Part shown: positions 18,151-27,975 of the stretch, piece by piece
How the letters are laid out: each line of letters begins with the position of its first letter
How positions within the stretch are numbered: the stretch's first letter is position 1
NCBI GenBank assembly: GCA_905205065.1
Contig: CAJLCI010000001.1
Span: 124,001-188,000 of the forward strand
Source: an uncultured Eubacteriales bacterium
Lineage (GTDB): Bacteria > Bacillota > Clostridia > Oscillospirales > CAG-272
Length of the DNA: 64,000 bases
Reading direction: 5' to 3'
Translations under genes and position numbers: made by a program
Notes under the pieces: generated by a model
What the model was told of the DNA's origin: nothing
Database searches by the model: none
What the model saw: only the letters and a program-made list of their open reading frames with translations

Positions 18151-19329
18151 ATGAAAACAAATTACAAAAAGACTATGTACGCCTGCTTTATAGGCTATAT
18201 AGTACAGGCAATCGTAAATAATTTTGTTCCGCTGCTGTTCGTAACATTTCAAAACAGTTATAATATATCACTGTCACAGGTAACGTCGCTGATTACGGTT
18301 AACTTTATAATACAGCTCCTTATCGACATGCTTTCGGCTGGATTCATAGATAAAATCGGCTACCGCGCATCGGCGGTAACAGCTCATGTATTTGCCGCGT
18401 CGGGGCTGATTTTACTCACCGTTTTACCGGAATTATTACCGGACTCATTCTCAGGCATAATAATATCTGTTGTCATCTACGCCGTCGGCGGAGGTCTGCT
18501 TGAGGTTTTAGTCAGTCCGATCATTGAAGCATGCCCGACAGATAATAAGGAAAAAGCAATGAGTCTGCTTCACTCCTTTTACTGCTGGGGACACGTGGGA
18601 GTCATTTTGATTTCAACCGTATTTTTTTATATTGTAGGTATCTCCAACTGGAGGATATTAACTCTGATATGGGCTGTCATACCAATCGCAAATATATTTT
18701 TGTTTATTAAGGCACCGATTTATACTTTAAATGAAAACGGAAACCAAGGATTGGGTCTTAAAGAGCTCTTTAAGAAAAAAATATTTTGGATACTAATGCT
18801 AATGATGATGAGCGCAGGCGCGAGTGAACAAGCTGTAAGTCAATGGGCCTCCGCATTTGCTGAAAAAGCTCTCGGCATCAGCAAGACCGCAGGAGATCTT
18901 GCAGGACCGATGACATTCGCCATACTTATGGGAACCGCAAGACTTATCTACGGAAAATACGGAGATAAGTTTAATTTGGATCGTTTTATGAAATACAGCT
19001 GCATACTCTGTATTATTTCTTATTCATGTATATCTCTTATTCCCGTTCCTGCAATTTCCCTGCTCGGATGCGCGATCTGCGGATTTTCAGTCGGAATACT
19101 CTGGCCCGGAACGTTCAGCAAGGCTTCCGCTGCGATTCGGGGAGGTGGCACGGCATTATTTGCAATGCTCGCACTGGCAGGTGATTTCGGCTGTTCAGCA
19201 GGACCATCGCTCGCAGGATACATTTCAAGCGGGTTCGGTGGAAATCTCAAGGCGGGAATACTTGCAGCAACAGTTTTCCCTGTAATTCTTCTGATCAGTT
19301 TGTTTGCGCTTAACAGAAGCAAAGACTGA
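18151..19329 (+). CDS. Major facilitator superfamily transporter
   Basis: 392 aa with about 12 membrane helices. MFS marks include FIDKIGYRAS at the helix 2-3 loop (a form of the GxxxDRxGRR motif), a polar interdomain loop near 190-205, and GKYGDKFNLDR between helices 8 and 9. It resembles sugar/fucose-type MFS permeases but no substrate can be assigned. Its start is 24 bp past the deaminase terminator hairpin. Confidence 0.82.
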   Translation: MKTNYKKTMYACFIGYIVQAIVNNFVPLLFVTFQNSYNISLSQVTSLITVNFIIQLLIDMLSAGFIDKIGYRASAVTAHVFAASGLILLTVLPELLPDSFSGIIISVVIYAVGGGLLEVLVSPIIEACPTDNKEKAMSLLHSFYCWGHVGVILISTVFFYIVGISNWRILTLIWAVIPIANIFLFIKAPIYTLNENGNQGLGLKELFKKKIFWILMLMMMSAGASEQAVSQWASAFAEKALGISKTAGDLAGPMTFAILMGTARLIYGKYGDKFNLDRFMKYSCILCIISYSCISLIPVPAISLLGCAICGFSVGILWPGTFSKASAAIRGGGTALFAMLALAGDFGCSAGPSLAGYISSGFGGNLKAGILAATVFPVILLISLFALNRSKD

Positions 19330-19515
19330 AAAAATTTGCAAATCCAGCATAACGAAAACACTAACATTTTATAAATATATAATTTAGTTTGAAAAAATGT
19401 GTAGACAAACGCATTTAAAAGTGATAGTATAAATTATATAAATTTTATGTTCTGATTTACCTTCGAAAAAAATTTGATTATTATCGAACTAACCTGAAAA
19501 CCAAGGAAACGATAT

Positions 19516-19818
19516 ATGAACTCAGAAAAAACAATCTATTCCGTGCTTGCCGAAATTATTGAAAACAGGCTCGGAATATCTTTTGAAAATATAAGCGAAA
19601 ATTCAAGACTTATCGAAGATCTCGGAGCAAGCTCTATTGATATAGTCATCATGCTATCGGATGCGGAGGACAGACTCGAAATTACAATTCCGGATGATAT
19701 TTTATTATCCATGAAAACTGTTGGCAGAGCAGCGGCAAAAATATCAGAAATATCCGGACTTCCAAGCGGAGTCAAAACGGTACTTACCGAGTCAGAAGAT
19801 AACTCGGAAGATCAGTAA
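19516..19818 (+). CDS. Acyl carrier protein-like
   Basis: 100 aa. The motif DLGASSIDIVIML (35-47) aligns with the DLGxDSLDxVELxM phosphopantetheine site; Ser40 would carry the prosthetic group and the usual preceding Asp is Ser. The fold otherwise matches ACP (helical, acidic, IPDDILLSMKTVGRAAAKI). A 20-residue acidic tail extends past the normal end. No fatty acid or polyketide gene is adjacent, so its partner is unknown. AAGGAAAC lies before the ATG. Confidence 0.85.
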   Translation: MNSEKTIYSVLAEIIENRLGISFENISENSRLIEDLGASSIDIVIMLSDAEDRLEITIPDDILLSMKTVGRAAAKISEISGLPSGVKTVLTESEDNSEDQ

Positions 19819-19996
19819 AGTATTCAAATCTCTACAACTTTTAATATCCAATTAATATAAAAAACACAATCCTTACAAAAAGCTGCAGAAAATTCAGCAA
19901 CTTATATTCCCGAAAAATTCTTCGGGTATTAACAAAAATTTGTACTAAGTCTGAATAAAATAGCTTTTCAGACAGACCGGAAAGGAATAGCAATAT

Positions 19997-21151
19997 ATGA
20001 AAAAAGCAATTATGTATGGAGGAGGTAATATTGGCCGCGGCTTTATAGCGCAGCTTTTTTACCTGACCGGGTATGAAACGGTATTTATTGATGTAAATCA
20101 AAGTCTCGTTGATTCACTTAACAATACTCATGAATACCCTATATATATTACCGGAAAAAATGACTATGAAAAATTCACTGTAAAAAAAGTTCGCGCAGTA
20201 AACGGAAATGATAAAGAAGCTGTAGCCGAAGAGATAGCAACTGCGGATGTTATGGCAACGGCTGTCGGCGCAAATATTCTCAAATTTATCGCCTCTCCTA
20301 TCGCTGCCGGAATTCGCCGAAGAATGGACATCGGAGGAAGTCCTCTCAATATTATTGTGTGCGAAAATCTTATGGATGCAGATAAGTATCTTCGTTCTCT
20401 CATTGAAGAAAAAACCGACAATGATGCAAAAGAATATCTGAAAAACAAAATCGGAATTGCAGAAGCGACTATAGGAAGAATGGCTCCGGCGGCACCTGAG
20501 AGCATTAAAGCTGCAGATCCTCTCGCGGTATGTGTGGAACCTTACTGTGAGCTTCCCGTTGACAGCTCTGCCTTTATTGGAGAAATTCCTGAGCTTTACG
20601 GCATAAAACCGTTTGCCCCGTTTGATTTCTTTATAAGACGAAAACTCTTTATGCATAATATGAGTCACGCCGTACTCTCATATCTTGCAAAGCAAAAAGG
20701 ATACACATATATCTGGGAAGCCGCTGCGGATTATGAGCTCAGATATACCGCACTCGGCGCTCTCATAGAAGCCTCCGAAGCACTTTCCGCTGAATACAGC
20801 GTTCCAATAGCTGAGCTAATCTCCTTTTCATATGAGCTTCTCTCCCGTTTCGACAACAAGCTTCTCGGAGATACGGTTGACAGAGTCGGCAGAGATACCG
20901 CCCGCAAGCTTGCAAAAAACGACCGTCTTACAGGCACGGCGCTTCTGTGCTTAAAGCATGGTATCAGCCCTGAATTCATAAAAAAAGGTATTCGTGCTGC
21001 ATTTGAGTTTTCAGCGGACGGAGACACATCTTCCGAGGAAGTTTATTCATACGCAAAGGATAACGGTCTCAGGAAAGCAATCCAAAAATACTGCGGTCTC
21101 AGTGAAGAAGTACATGATGAAGCACAGCTGATTGATTTCATAGCAAGTTAA
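19997..21151 (+). CDS. mtlD: Mannitol-1-phosphate 5-dehydrogenase-like
   Basis: 384 aa. The N-terminal GGGNIGRGFIAQLF (8-21) is the NAD-binding motif of polyol-type dehydrogenases, and VCENLMDADKYLR and KLFMHNMSHAVLSYLAKQKGYTYIWEA carry the conserved residues of the C-terminal catalytic domain (Lys, Asn, His). The reaction is fructose 6-phosphate to mannitol 1-phosphate with NADH. No mannitol PTS gene is nearby, so it may serve mannitol synthesis or a related polyol phosphate. AAAGGAAT precedes the start. Confidence 0.85.
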   Translation: MKKAIMYGGGNIGRGFIAQLFYLTGYETVFIDVNQSLVDSLNNTHEYPIYITGKNDYEKFTVKKVRAVNGNDKEAVAEEIATADVMATAVGANILKFIASPIAAGIRRRMDIGGSPLNIIVCENLMDADKYLRSLIEEKTDNDAKEYLKNKIGIAEATIGRMAPAAPESIKAADPLAVCVEPYCELPVDSSAFIGEIPELYGIKPFAPFDFFIRRKLFMHNMSHAVLSYLAKQKGYTYIWEAAADYELRYTALGALIEASEALSAEYSVPIAELISFSYELLSRFDNKLLGDTVDRVGRDTARKLAKNDRLTGTALLCLKHGISPEFIKKGIRAAFEFSADGDTSSEEVYSYAKDNGLRKAIQKYCGLSEEVHDEAQLIDFIAS

Positions 21152-21225
21152 TAATCTCATAGCAGATACAAAATCAATTTTAATCAAGAAAGGAAGCCGA
21201 AATAAGCATCGGCATATTAATTATT

Positions 21226-22335
21226 ATGTTTGACAACGATATATTACTCGGAGAACTCCCGGACGTTCTCAGCTTTAATGACGGAACAAAAGTAAAGACT
21301 GCTGAGGATTGGGAACGAAGAAAAGCAGAATTCTATGATATGGTAATTGACACAGAATACGGCGGAATGCCTCCGCAGCCGGAAGTTTTTAAAGTAGACA
21401 AGGTTTGCATGGGTTTCAACCGTGAATTTGATACATACCGAATTACCACGGGAACAAAGGAAAAGCAGATTACATTTTCAATGCATATTCTCTTTCCGAG
21501 AAAATCAAAGGGAGAGGATGTCCTTGAAAAGTTCCCAGTTATTCTCACCGGTGACGGCTGCTTCAGAGACTGTACTACAGACGTACAGGATGAATGTTAC
21601 AGACGCGGATATGCCATTGCAATTTTCGACAGAACAGAGCTTGCGCCCGACATGTACAATACAGACCGCACGCTCGGACTTTACAGCATATATCCGGATT
21701 TGCCTTTCTGTGCGATCTCCGCATGGGCGTGGGCATATCACCGCTGTGTTGACGCGTTGTATCAGATTCCGGATGCAGACACGGATCATATTGCAATATC
21801 GGGTCATTCAAGAGGAGGAAAAACTGTTCTTTTGGCGGGCGCTACGGACAAGAGAGTGAAATATGTAAATCCAAATTGCAGCGGAACTCATGGCTGCGGA
21901 TGTTATCGTTATATTTCACACGACGATCTCGGAAACGGCGATAAGCGAAGTGAACCGCTCTGCTATTTGTTCGGAATAGTTCCGTACTGGCTAGGACCCA
22001 AACTCAAAAATTATGTGGGACATGAGACAGATCTCCCGTATGATATGCATTTTGTGAAATCTCTGATTGCTCCAAGATATTTGCTTGAGACAAGCGCTTA
22101 TGATGATACCTGGTCTAATCCCCGCGGAAGCTATCTTACATTTCTCGAGGCCAAGAAGGTTTATAAACTTCTCGGAGCCGAAGATAATGCTGAATCATGG
22201 TACCGCACCGGAGGTCACCGTCATAAGCTGCCTGAGTTCCGTGCACTCATGGACTTTATAGACAAAAAACGCGGAATGCCGGTTGAAAACACTGATTTCA
22301 TAACAAATGAGCCATACCCCGGACTTTTCAAATAG
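21226..22335 (+). CDS. Alpha/beta hydrolase resembling CE15 glucuronoyl esterases
   Basis: 369 aa with no signal peptide, so probably cytoplasmic. The nucleophile elbow is GHSRGGKT (193-200, Ser195); the Arg and Lys around it match the glucuronoyl esterase type (GxSRxGK). NCSGTHGCGCYRY follows, and the C-terminal GGHRHKLPE likely carries the catalytic His. CE15 enzymes cleave esters between glucuronic acid and lignin alcohols and are normally secreted; a cytoplasmic version would act on imported oligomers or on a different ester. It lies between mtlD-like and nucleoside phosphorylase genes on the same strand. Confidence 0.65.
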   Translation: MFDNDILLGELPDVLSFNDGTKVKTAEDWERRKAEFYDMVIDTEYGGMPPQPEVFKVDKVCMGFNREFDTYRITTGTKEKQITFSMHILFPRKSKGEDVLEKFPVILTGDGCFRDCTTDVQDECYRRGYAIAIFDRTELAPDMYNTDRTLGLYSIYPDLPFCAISAWAWAYHRCVDALYQIPDADTDHIAISGHSRGGKTVLLAGATDKRVKYVNPNCSGTHGCGCYRYISHDDLGNGDKRSEPLCYLFGIVPYWLGPKLKNYVGHETDLPYDMHFVKSLIAPRYLLETSAYDDTWSNPRGSYLTFLEAKKVYKLLGAEDNAESWYRTGGHRHKLPEFRALMDFIDKKRGMPVENTDFITNEPYPGLFK

Positions 22336-22439
22336 AACACGTAATCAGCGGTGGGTTATATAATACGAGATATTATAGAACAATAACAAGTGCGGAATCA
22401 AAATTTCCAATATGGATTTAAAGAAAGGAATATCAATTC

Positions 22440-23267
22440 ATGTCGGAATATTATAATAAAATTACATCTGCTGCAAAGTATATAAATGAAAAGCTTAAAA
22501 ATCAGACTCCAAAAATCGGACTGATTCTTGGCTCCGGATGGGGAAGTATCATCGGAAGTGTGGAAAACAGTATAACCATTCCATATTCTGAAGTACCGGA
22601 AATGGCAGTATCAACTACTCCGGGACACGCCGGTGAATGGATTTGCGGAAATATAGGAAATAAATGTGTTATTGTAATGAACGGAAGGCTTCATCCTTAC
22701 GAAGGTCACAGCCTTAAGGATGTTGTAATGCCGGTTTACATGATGAAGGAACTCGGTGTCAAAACACTGATAGTAACAAACGCAGCCGGCGCTATAAATA
22801 AAAGCTACTCAGCCGGAGATATGATGATAATTACCGATCATATAAACTTTACAGCCCATAATCCTCTCACAGGTGAAAATGATGACAAGCTCGGCACACG
22901 GTTTCCTGACATGAGCCGAGCATATGATAAGGAGCTTACTGCCGCCGCACTTCAAACTGCAGAAAAATGCGGTATTAACGTTCACGCCGGAATTTACCTC
23001 CAATCCACTGGGCCAAGCTTTGAAACACCGGCTGAAATCCGAATGTTCAGAGCCATGGGAGCGGATGCGGTAGGAATGTCAACAGTCCCTGAAGTTATAG
23101 CAGCGCGTCATGCGGGAATTGCAGTCGCCGGTATGTCGTGCATGACAAATATGGCCGCAGGTGTACTCGAACAGCCGTTATCCCACGCAGAAGTGTTAGA
23201 GACCGCCTCAAGAGTCAGAGACTCATACCGTGATTTCATGGAAGAATTTATTTCGCAGATAAACTGA
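22440..23267 (+). CDS. punA: Purine nucleoside phosphorylase
   Basis: 275 aa, trimeric-type PNP. Motifs: IGLILGSGWGS (phosphate-binding), TTPGHAGEW, MNGRLHPYEGHS, VTNAAGAINKSYSAGDMMIITDHINF (family signature), and FETPAEIRMFRAMGADAVGMSTVPEVIAARHAG with the purine-site Glu and Met. It splits inosine and guanosine to base and ribose 1-phosphate. AAAGGAA precedes the ATG. With uracil uptake and a deaminase-like protein nearby, this side of the window is weighted to nucleobase salvage. Confidence 0.95.
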   Translation: MSEYYNKITSAAKYINEKLKNQTPKIGLILGSGWGSIIGSVENSITIPYSEVPEMAVSTTPGHAGEWICGNIGNKCVIVMNGRLHPYEGHSLKDVVMPVYMMKELGVKTLIVTNAAGAINKSYSAGDMMIITDHINFTAHNPLTGENDDKLGTRFPDMSRAYDKELTAAALQTAEKCGINVHAGIYLQSTGPSFETPAEIRMFRAMGADAVGMSTVPEVIAARHAGIAVAGMSCMTNMAAGVLEQPLSHAEVLETASRVRDSYRDFMEEFISQIN

Positions 23268-23564
23268 TATCGCATGTACGGTCTAAGCCATACAATTACT
23301 GACTATGATCATCATTTTGCGTGAACTGTATTTCTATATATAGTAATTGCATAACTTGCTTCTTGTAATTGTAAGCTAAAATATACAGTAAGATTGAAAA
23401 TTGTAACTTAATATAATTATAATTATATTCCGTATCACCTCAAATTACTGTTTGTATCTTAAAAATGGATTGCCTAAAAGCCCAAAGCCGGTCAACTGTA
23501 CCATCGAAACCGTGATCCTATAGAAGAGCTTACCATTATAAAGACTCCTCTATAAATGGACTTA

Positions 23565-23669
23565 TTATTAAGAGACTCTCTATTAAAAAGATTACTATTA
23601 AAAGATTTACTATTAAGAGGCTCTCTATTGAAGGGTTCTCCATTGAAAGGCTCTCCATTAAATGACTTA
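23565..23669. repeat. 15-bp tandem array, seven units
   Basis: Seven consecutive 15-bp units beginning at 23565, 23580, 23595, 23610, 23625, 23640 and 23655, for example ctattaagaggctct, ctattgaagggttct and ccattgaaaggctct. A further partial unit becomes the left arm of the adjoining hairpin. Between 23268 and 23564 nothing else is recognised. Confidence 0.9.
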
Positions 23670-23671
23670 TT

Positions 23672-23712
23672 AAGAGGCTCCCCATCTGTTTAGATGGGGA
23701 GCCTCTTATTTT
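23672..23712 (+). terminator. 16-bp perfect hairpin, probable terminator
   Basis: Arms at 23672-23687 and 23692-23707 with a GTTT loop, followed by attttcc. The left arm begins with the same taagaggctcc word as the 15-bp array next to it. It lies 400 bp beyond the nucleoside phosphorylase stop, so it ends either that transcript or one from the array. Confidence 0.65.
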
Positions 23713-23765
23713 CCGAAACCGCACATACAAAATTAATTCTTCTCAATTTATCACAGTCTCTTTTT

Positions 23766-23899
23766 ATTCAATAATGGGCTTACCCCGTTATTCAACGTGG
23801 CAAGCCCATTGTGAAGCAATACGGCGCTCAGCGGGAGATTATACGCCCTCCGAGCGTAAGATGACGTCCGCCGCCTATAGAGCGGGAGACATCCTTTCT
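23766..23899 (+). repeat. Dispersed structured intergenic element, copy 5
   Basis: ttcaataa, hairpin 1 GGG (23776-23778)/CCC, a gttattca linker variant, an extra stretch of roughly 35 nt, hairpin 2 with loop agattata between GGG and CCC, ctccgagcgtaag, hairpin 3 CCGC (23871-23874), loop CTATAGA, GCGG (23882-23885), and gagacatccttt. An alternative 9-bp pairing of aatgggctt with aagcccatt is possible at the 5' end. Confidence 0.65.
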
Positions 23900-23954
23900 T
23901 AAGTCATATTCTCAAAAAACTTCCGACAGAAAATCCGGCATAACAAACCGTTTT

Positions 23955-23996
23955 TCAATTTATTTCTGTCAATTTATTTCTGTCAATTTATTTCCG
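23955..23996. repeat. 14-bp tandem repeat, three units
   Basis: tcaatttatttctg at 23955 and 23969, and tcaatttatttccg at 23983. It lies just past the hydrolase stop on the minus strand. Confidence 0.9.
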
Positions 23997-24036
23997 TCAG
24001 CTTTTGTCGACGGTCTAAAAATCCGCTGACACATTT

Positions 24037-24696
24037 CTATCCCTGTTTTTCTGCAGAAGCAAGCCATTTAATCAAGTCCGTCTTCTCATATGCGCTTGTC
24101 CATGCATCATGACCTACATTATCAAATATCGTAAGCTCGGCATGCCCATGCGCAGCATTCACTGTATCAACCATCAGCTTTGAATATTCAACAGGAACAA
24201 TAAAATCGTCGCTTCCGTGAAATGCTCTTATCGGCATTTTAACAAGCGCAGATGCGCGCCACGTCATCCCTCCTCCGCATATCGGAGCCGCAGCGGCAAA
24301 ATAATTATAGTACTCACATGCCATTTCCCATGTACCAAATCCGCCCATGGAATTTCCGGTTATAGTTATGCGGTTTTTATCAATATTCAGCTCACTTGAA
24401 ACAATTTCAATTAAATTCATAAGCTGAGCGGTAACTCCGTTCCAGATTCTGTCCCACGGGCACTGCGGAGAAAGCGTAATAACGCGCAGTCCGAGATAAT
24501 CCTGATCTCCACAAAAATATTTCGGAATTCCATGGGTTTTAACCATTTCAATGTTATCTCCGGACTCGCCTACTCCGTGCAGGTATACAATAAGAGGCAA
24601 AGATTCCTTTGCCGGATGAAATCCGGATGGAGTAGTAACTATATAACTAAGCTTTGAAAAGCTGTCTTTTACAAATGAGGTTGACGTTCTGACCAT
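24037..24696 (-). CDS. Alpha/beta hydrolase, esterase/prolyl-oligopeptidase-like
   Basis: 219 aa, no signal peptide. LPLIVYLHGVGESGDN is the oxyanion region, TGNSMGGFGTW holds the nucleophile Ser116, HGSDDFIVP the acidic residue near 165 and NVGHDAW the His near 196. This is the small esterase/phospholipase-carboxylesterase type of serine hydrolase. It lies at the 3' end of the minus-strand sugar operon, 170 bp behind the isomerase-like gene with a dispersed element between, so it may remove acyl groups from sugars (inference). Confidence 0.8.
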   Translation of the reverse strand: MVRTSTSFVKDSFSKLSYIVTTPSGFHPAKESLPLIVYLHGVGESGDNIEMVKTHGIPKYFCGDQDYLGLRVITLSPQCPWDRIWNGVTAQLMNLIEIVSSELNIDKNRITITGNSMGGFGTWEMACEYYNYFAAAAPICGGGMTWRASALVKMPIRAFHGSDDFIVPVEYSKLMVDTVNAAHGHAELTIFDNVGHDAWTSAYEKTDLIKWLASAEKQG

Positions 24697-24735
24697 GATA
24701 ATTTTAACCTTTCAGTATTATTTAATTTTTCTCTG

Positions 24736-24843
24736 TTTAATAAACAAGGGTAAAGATCCGTCATAAGCCGTTCCTGCAACGGATCGCGTCTGCTATCTGA
24801 AAAAGTAAGCGAAACCGCCGCTTATAGAGACAAACGCCTTTAT
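24736..24843 (+). repeat. Dispersed structured intergenic element, copy 4
   Basis: ttaataa, hairpin 1 GGGT/ATCC, gtcataag, a divergent middle, ctgaaaaagtaagcg, then ccgccgcttatagag (hairpin 3 weak in this copy) and acgccttta. It lies between two minus-strand genes of one operon, on the opposite strand in the orientation used here. Confidence 0.65.
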
Positions 24844-24866
24844 ATACGGGAAAATCTCAAAATCGG

Positions 24867-26243
24867 TTATATTATCTCAATTCCGAGCAAACCGCAAAGC
24901 ATTGCAATTTCTTTAGTATTATCTCCGTATGAAATAATATAATGCTGGCACATAACCTTGTCTGTAAAGTCCTCAACATCGTCAAGAACAATCTCAAGTC
25001 CCGGAAGCTGAGGAGCCGGCTGCGTCCAGCCTGCCTCTTCCCACTTTCTGGGCGTTACACCATGTCCCTTAACCATATGCATAACATATTTATCACCGAT
25101 CTGAGCCAAACGGCACATGGTTACCATACCAGGTTTAACTTTTGAGACATTAAGGATTCCCTCTGACAAAGCACCGAAGGCTGCCGGCATAGCAACTACA
25201 CCGCTTTCAGTAACCTCGGCAGGAACATAATCCGGAACTCCGGCAAGCACACGATCTGAGAAAAATTCATAAAATTCAAGATAAGCCGCCGCCTGTCCTG
25301 TAATATATTTAACCATAAGCTGCGTAACATTTCCGAGACAATCATTTTCCGGAATTGTACACACACCCGAAATATCGGAAAGAAGCATGAAAACCGGTGC
25401 AGGCGGAAAACCGAGAAGCTTCTTCATTCCGTCAACATCTTTAAGAGAAATTGCATCATATCCGCGCTCTTTTATAAGCTTATCTACTGCAATATAATAG
25501 CCGGCCGCTTTCATAAGTCCATCGTCTGACGGCTCAGAAAGGAAATTCCAAGCTTTTATCTCCCTTCCACCGACATTTCCGCCCTGTTTGACGGCATTTA
25601 CCACCGCTCTCCTGGCATCGTCGGACACCTTTTCACTTCTTTGAAAGACCTCAAGCAACTCAAATGTTTCAATTTCAGGTCCGATTACACGTTTTAAAGA
25701 CGGACCATCCGCCTGAGTACCGTAGAGATTCATATCACGGTATCCGGCCATACCCACCCTGGCATGACGAAGCCTTCCTGCTGCAGACGCCGCGCGGCAA
25801 TACGCTGCGACACGATCTACTCTTGACGGAAGTCCGATAATATCATATATGTACTTAAAATTATATCCGAGGTCACACATTGTTTTGCGAAGTGCGCTCG
25901 TTCCGGCCTGATCCGCGGTCGTAACAAGACGACCGTCTTCCATCCAGCCGCACAAGCCCCAGAGAACCATCGGCTTATATCTGTAATGCTCCGCAATTTT
26001 TATTACAGCATGCGTAGGAATCCATCCTGCAATGCACAGAACAAGACAATCAAAATCATCTTTTTTCAGTACCTCAAGAGCATGGGCAATATCATTTTCC
26101 TCATAGTCGTCGGTTACCGGATAAACGCTTACTGCAGAAATTCCCTCTTTTTCAAGACTTTCAAAAGCGTCACTGCACTTTTTAACGATTATATCTTTAG
26201 GAGTATTTACCTCGCCAAAGCCAACAAAACCTGCTTTTACCAT
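24867..26243 (-). CDS. L-fucose/L-arabinose isomerase family protein
   Basis: 458 aa. The alternating alpha/beta opening (VGFGEVNTPKDIIVKKCSDAF, DDFDCLVLCIAGWIPTHAVIKIAEHY, PMVLWGLCG) is the substrate-binding N domain of FucI/AraA-like proteins, and the C-terminal half contains the cupin-like part of that fold. Metal ligands (usually Glu, Asp, His) could be E-D-H residues around SGVCTIPENDCLG and KGHGVTPRKW, but I cannot place them firmly. Such enzymes convert aldoses to ketoses. It is followed in the transcript by a hydrolase and preceded by an FGGY kinase. Confidence 0.75.
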   Translation of the reverse strand: MVKAGFVGFGEVNTPKDIIVKKCSDAFESLEKEGISAVSVYPVTDDYEENDIAHALEVLKKDDFDCLVLCIAGWIPTHAVIKIAEHYRYKPMVLWGLCGWMEDGRLVTTADQAGTSALRKTMCDLGYNFKYIYDIIGLPSRVDRVAAYCRAASAAGRLRHARVGMAGYRDMNLYGTQADGPSLKRVIGPEIETFELLEVFQRSEKVSDDARRAVVNAVKQGGNVGGREIKAWNFLSEPSDDGLMKAAGYYIAVDKLIKERGYDAISLKDVDGMKKLLGFPPAPVFMLLSDISGVCTIPENDCLGNVTQLMVKYITGQAAAYLEFYEFFSDRVLAGVPDYVPAEVTESGVVAMPAAFGALSEGILNVSKVKPGMVTMCRLAQIGDKYVMHMVKGHGVTPRKWEEAGWTQPAPQLPGLEIVLDDVEDFTDKVMCQHYIISYGDNTKEIAMLCGLLGIEII

Positions 26244-26452
26244 TTTTAATTACCATTCCTTTCGTTTAACCATACCCAAAAAGCTTTTTACCGCCTCAGA
26301 TTCCTAAAAATACCGGATATTCCTGTAGCAGGTACAGTATAGAGTTTTACACACCGCACCGAATATAATGAACCGTGCCGGCATTCTCTTTGCATCTGTT
26401 TTATTTTCACATCTGCAGCATTTCACGCTGTCTTTCGACATGTTATTCCCCG

Positions 26453-27970
26453 CTATTTCCCGGACGGATAAAGCTTCTCATCTGCTTCTATATATCTGTG
26501 ATAAGCTGCCTCTGTTTTTTCATTCTGATTTGGAACATAAACTTTATCAGTTCTGACAATTCTATCACACGCAGCCTCGACAGACTTAAAAATTCCGGCT
26601 CCCATACCCGCAAGAATCGCGGTTCCAAGACATGCAGTTTCAGTATTTTTCAGCGTTGCAAGCCGAACACCTGTAATATCTGCTTTTATTTGACACCAGA
26701 GCGAACTTGACGCGCCTCCGCCCATAGTTCTGATTTCATCACAAGACACATCCAAATATTCAAGAGTACTACGAAGCATACAGGCAACGGATTCAAGAAT
26801 TGCACGTACCATATGTCCGCGCGTATGCTCCATCGTAAGTCCGTAAAATACTCCTCTCGCATCAGGATTATATTTCGGCATCGTTGAACCGCAAAGATAC
26901 GGAATGAACACAAGTCCACTGCATCCTGGCTCTACCTTGTCAGCAAGCCTGTCAAGCTCCTTGAACGAGAAGCTTTCACAAAGCTGATTTTTAAACCATT
27001 TAAGTGCAATGCCTGCCGTCGGCGTCCATGAAAGCAAGGCATAGCTTCCGTCATAATTTATATGACACGGAATAATACTGTCCGGACTATACGGAGGAAT
27101 TTCGCTTACAGGTGCAAATACAGCCATAGTAGTCCCGGTCATCTCGCTGATTACTCCGGAACCTACAACTCCTGCACCGATCGCACCGGAAATCTGATCA
27201 AGCGCCCCGGAAACAACAGAAATACCGCAGCCACAGCTTTTACCAGCCTCTCCTCCGCCAAAAAACCAGTCCGTGTCCATTGCGCCGACTTTCACACCTG
27301 AAGGTACAATCTCCGAAAATACTGTGATATCAAGTCCAATGTAACTGAGCATTTCCGCCCACCATTGTTTTTTACAAATATCAAAGTAAATTGTCGAAGA
27401 CTGAATTGTCGGCTCGGTTACAGTCTTTCCGGTAAGAGCCCATAAAATCCAGTCCTCAAGCAGGAAAACATGCCTTATACGATTAAATACCGCAGGCTCG
27501 TTTCCACGTATCCACATCAGCTTACAAGCAGGCCATGTTGCTGTGATTTCCGGCTGCCCGGTAACTCGGTACACGAGTTCATGTCCAAAATCCGCCTCAA
27601 TTTTCTTTTCTTCTGCGTCCGCACGGTTATCAAGCCATACAATTGCCGGACGAAGAGGAGCAAAATTTTCATCTGTAACTATCAGAGTTTCACCCTGAGT
27701 ATCTACCGAAAGTCCAGCTATAATCTCCGTCAGCTTATCTTTATCGCAGTCAGGAAATGCAATTCGAGCGGCTTCAGTAAGAGACCTTCTTACAATTGAA
27801 ATATATTCAAGAGCATCAAATTCGACAAGGCTTCCCTTTGTATCGAGAGTATAATCAATCGTTGACGAAGAAACCATATTTCCGTCTGTATCAAAAATTG
27901 CGGTTTTCAGCGACGTAGTTCCTATATCAATCCCGACCAAATATTTTTTTCTGTCTGTCATATACATCAT
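26453..27970 (-). CDS. FGGY-family carbohydrate kinase (xylulokinase-like)
   Basis: 505 aa from ATG 27968-27970, which lies 5 bp after the stop of the TIM-like gene with AAGG overlapping that stop. The ATP-site phosphate-1 motif is YLVGIDIGTTSLKTAIFD; VDTQGETLI, WLDNRA, SGALDQISGAIGAGVVG and EMTGTTMAV are typical, and the C-terminal MGGGASSSLWCQIKADITG is the adenosine motif. It phosphorylates a ketose or polyol, probably the product of the isomerase-like enzyme next door. Confidence 0.9.
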   Translation of the reverse strand: MMYMTDRKKYLVGIDIGTTSLKTAIFDTDGNMVSSSTIDYTLDTKGSLVEFDALEYISIVRRSLTEAARIAFPDCDKDKLTEIIAGLSVDTQGETLIVTDENFAPLRPAIVWLDNRADAEEKKIEADFGHELVYRVTGQPEITATWPACKLMWIRGNEPAVFNRIRHVFLLEDWILWALTGKTVTEPTIQSSTIYFDICKKQWWAEMLSYIGLDITVFSEIVPSGVKVGAMDTDWFFGGGEAGKSCGCGISVVSGALDQISGAIGAGVVGSGVISEMTGTTMAVFAPVSEIPPYSPDSIIPCHINYDGSYALLSWTPTAGIALKWFKNQLCESFSFKELDRLADKVEPGCSGLVFIPYLCGSTMPKYNPDARGVFYGLTMEHTRGHMVRAILESVACMLRSTLEYLDVSCDEIRTMGGGASSSLWCQIKADITGVRLATLKNTETACLGTAILAGMGAGIFKSVEAACDRIVRTDKVYVPNQNEKTEAAYHRYIEADEKLYPSGK

Positions 27971-27975
27971 ATCCG

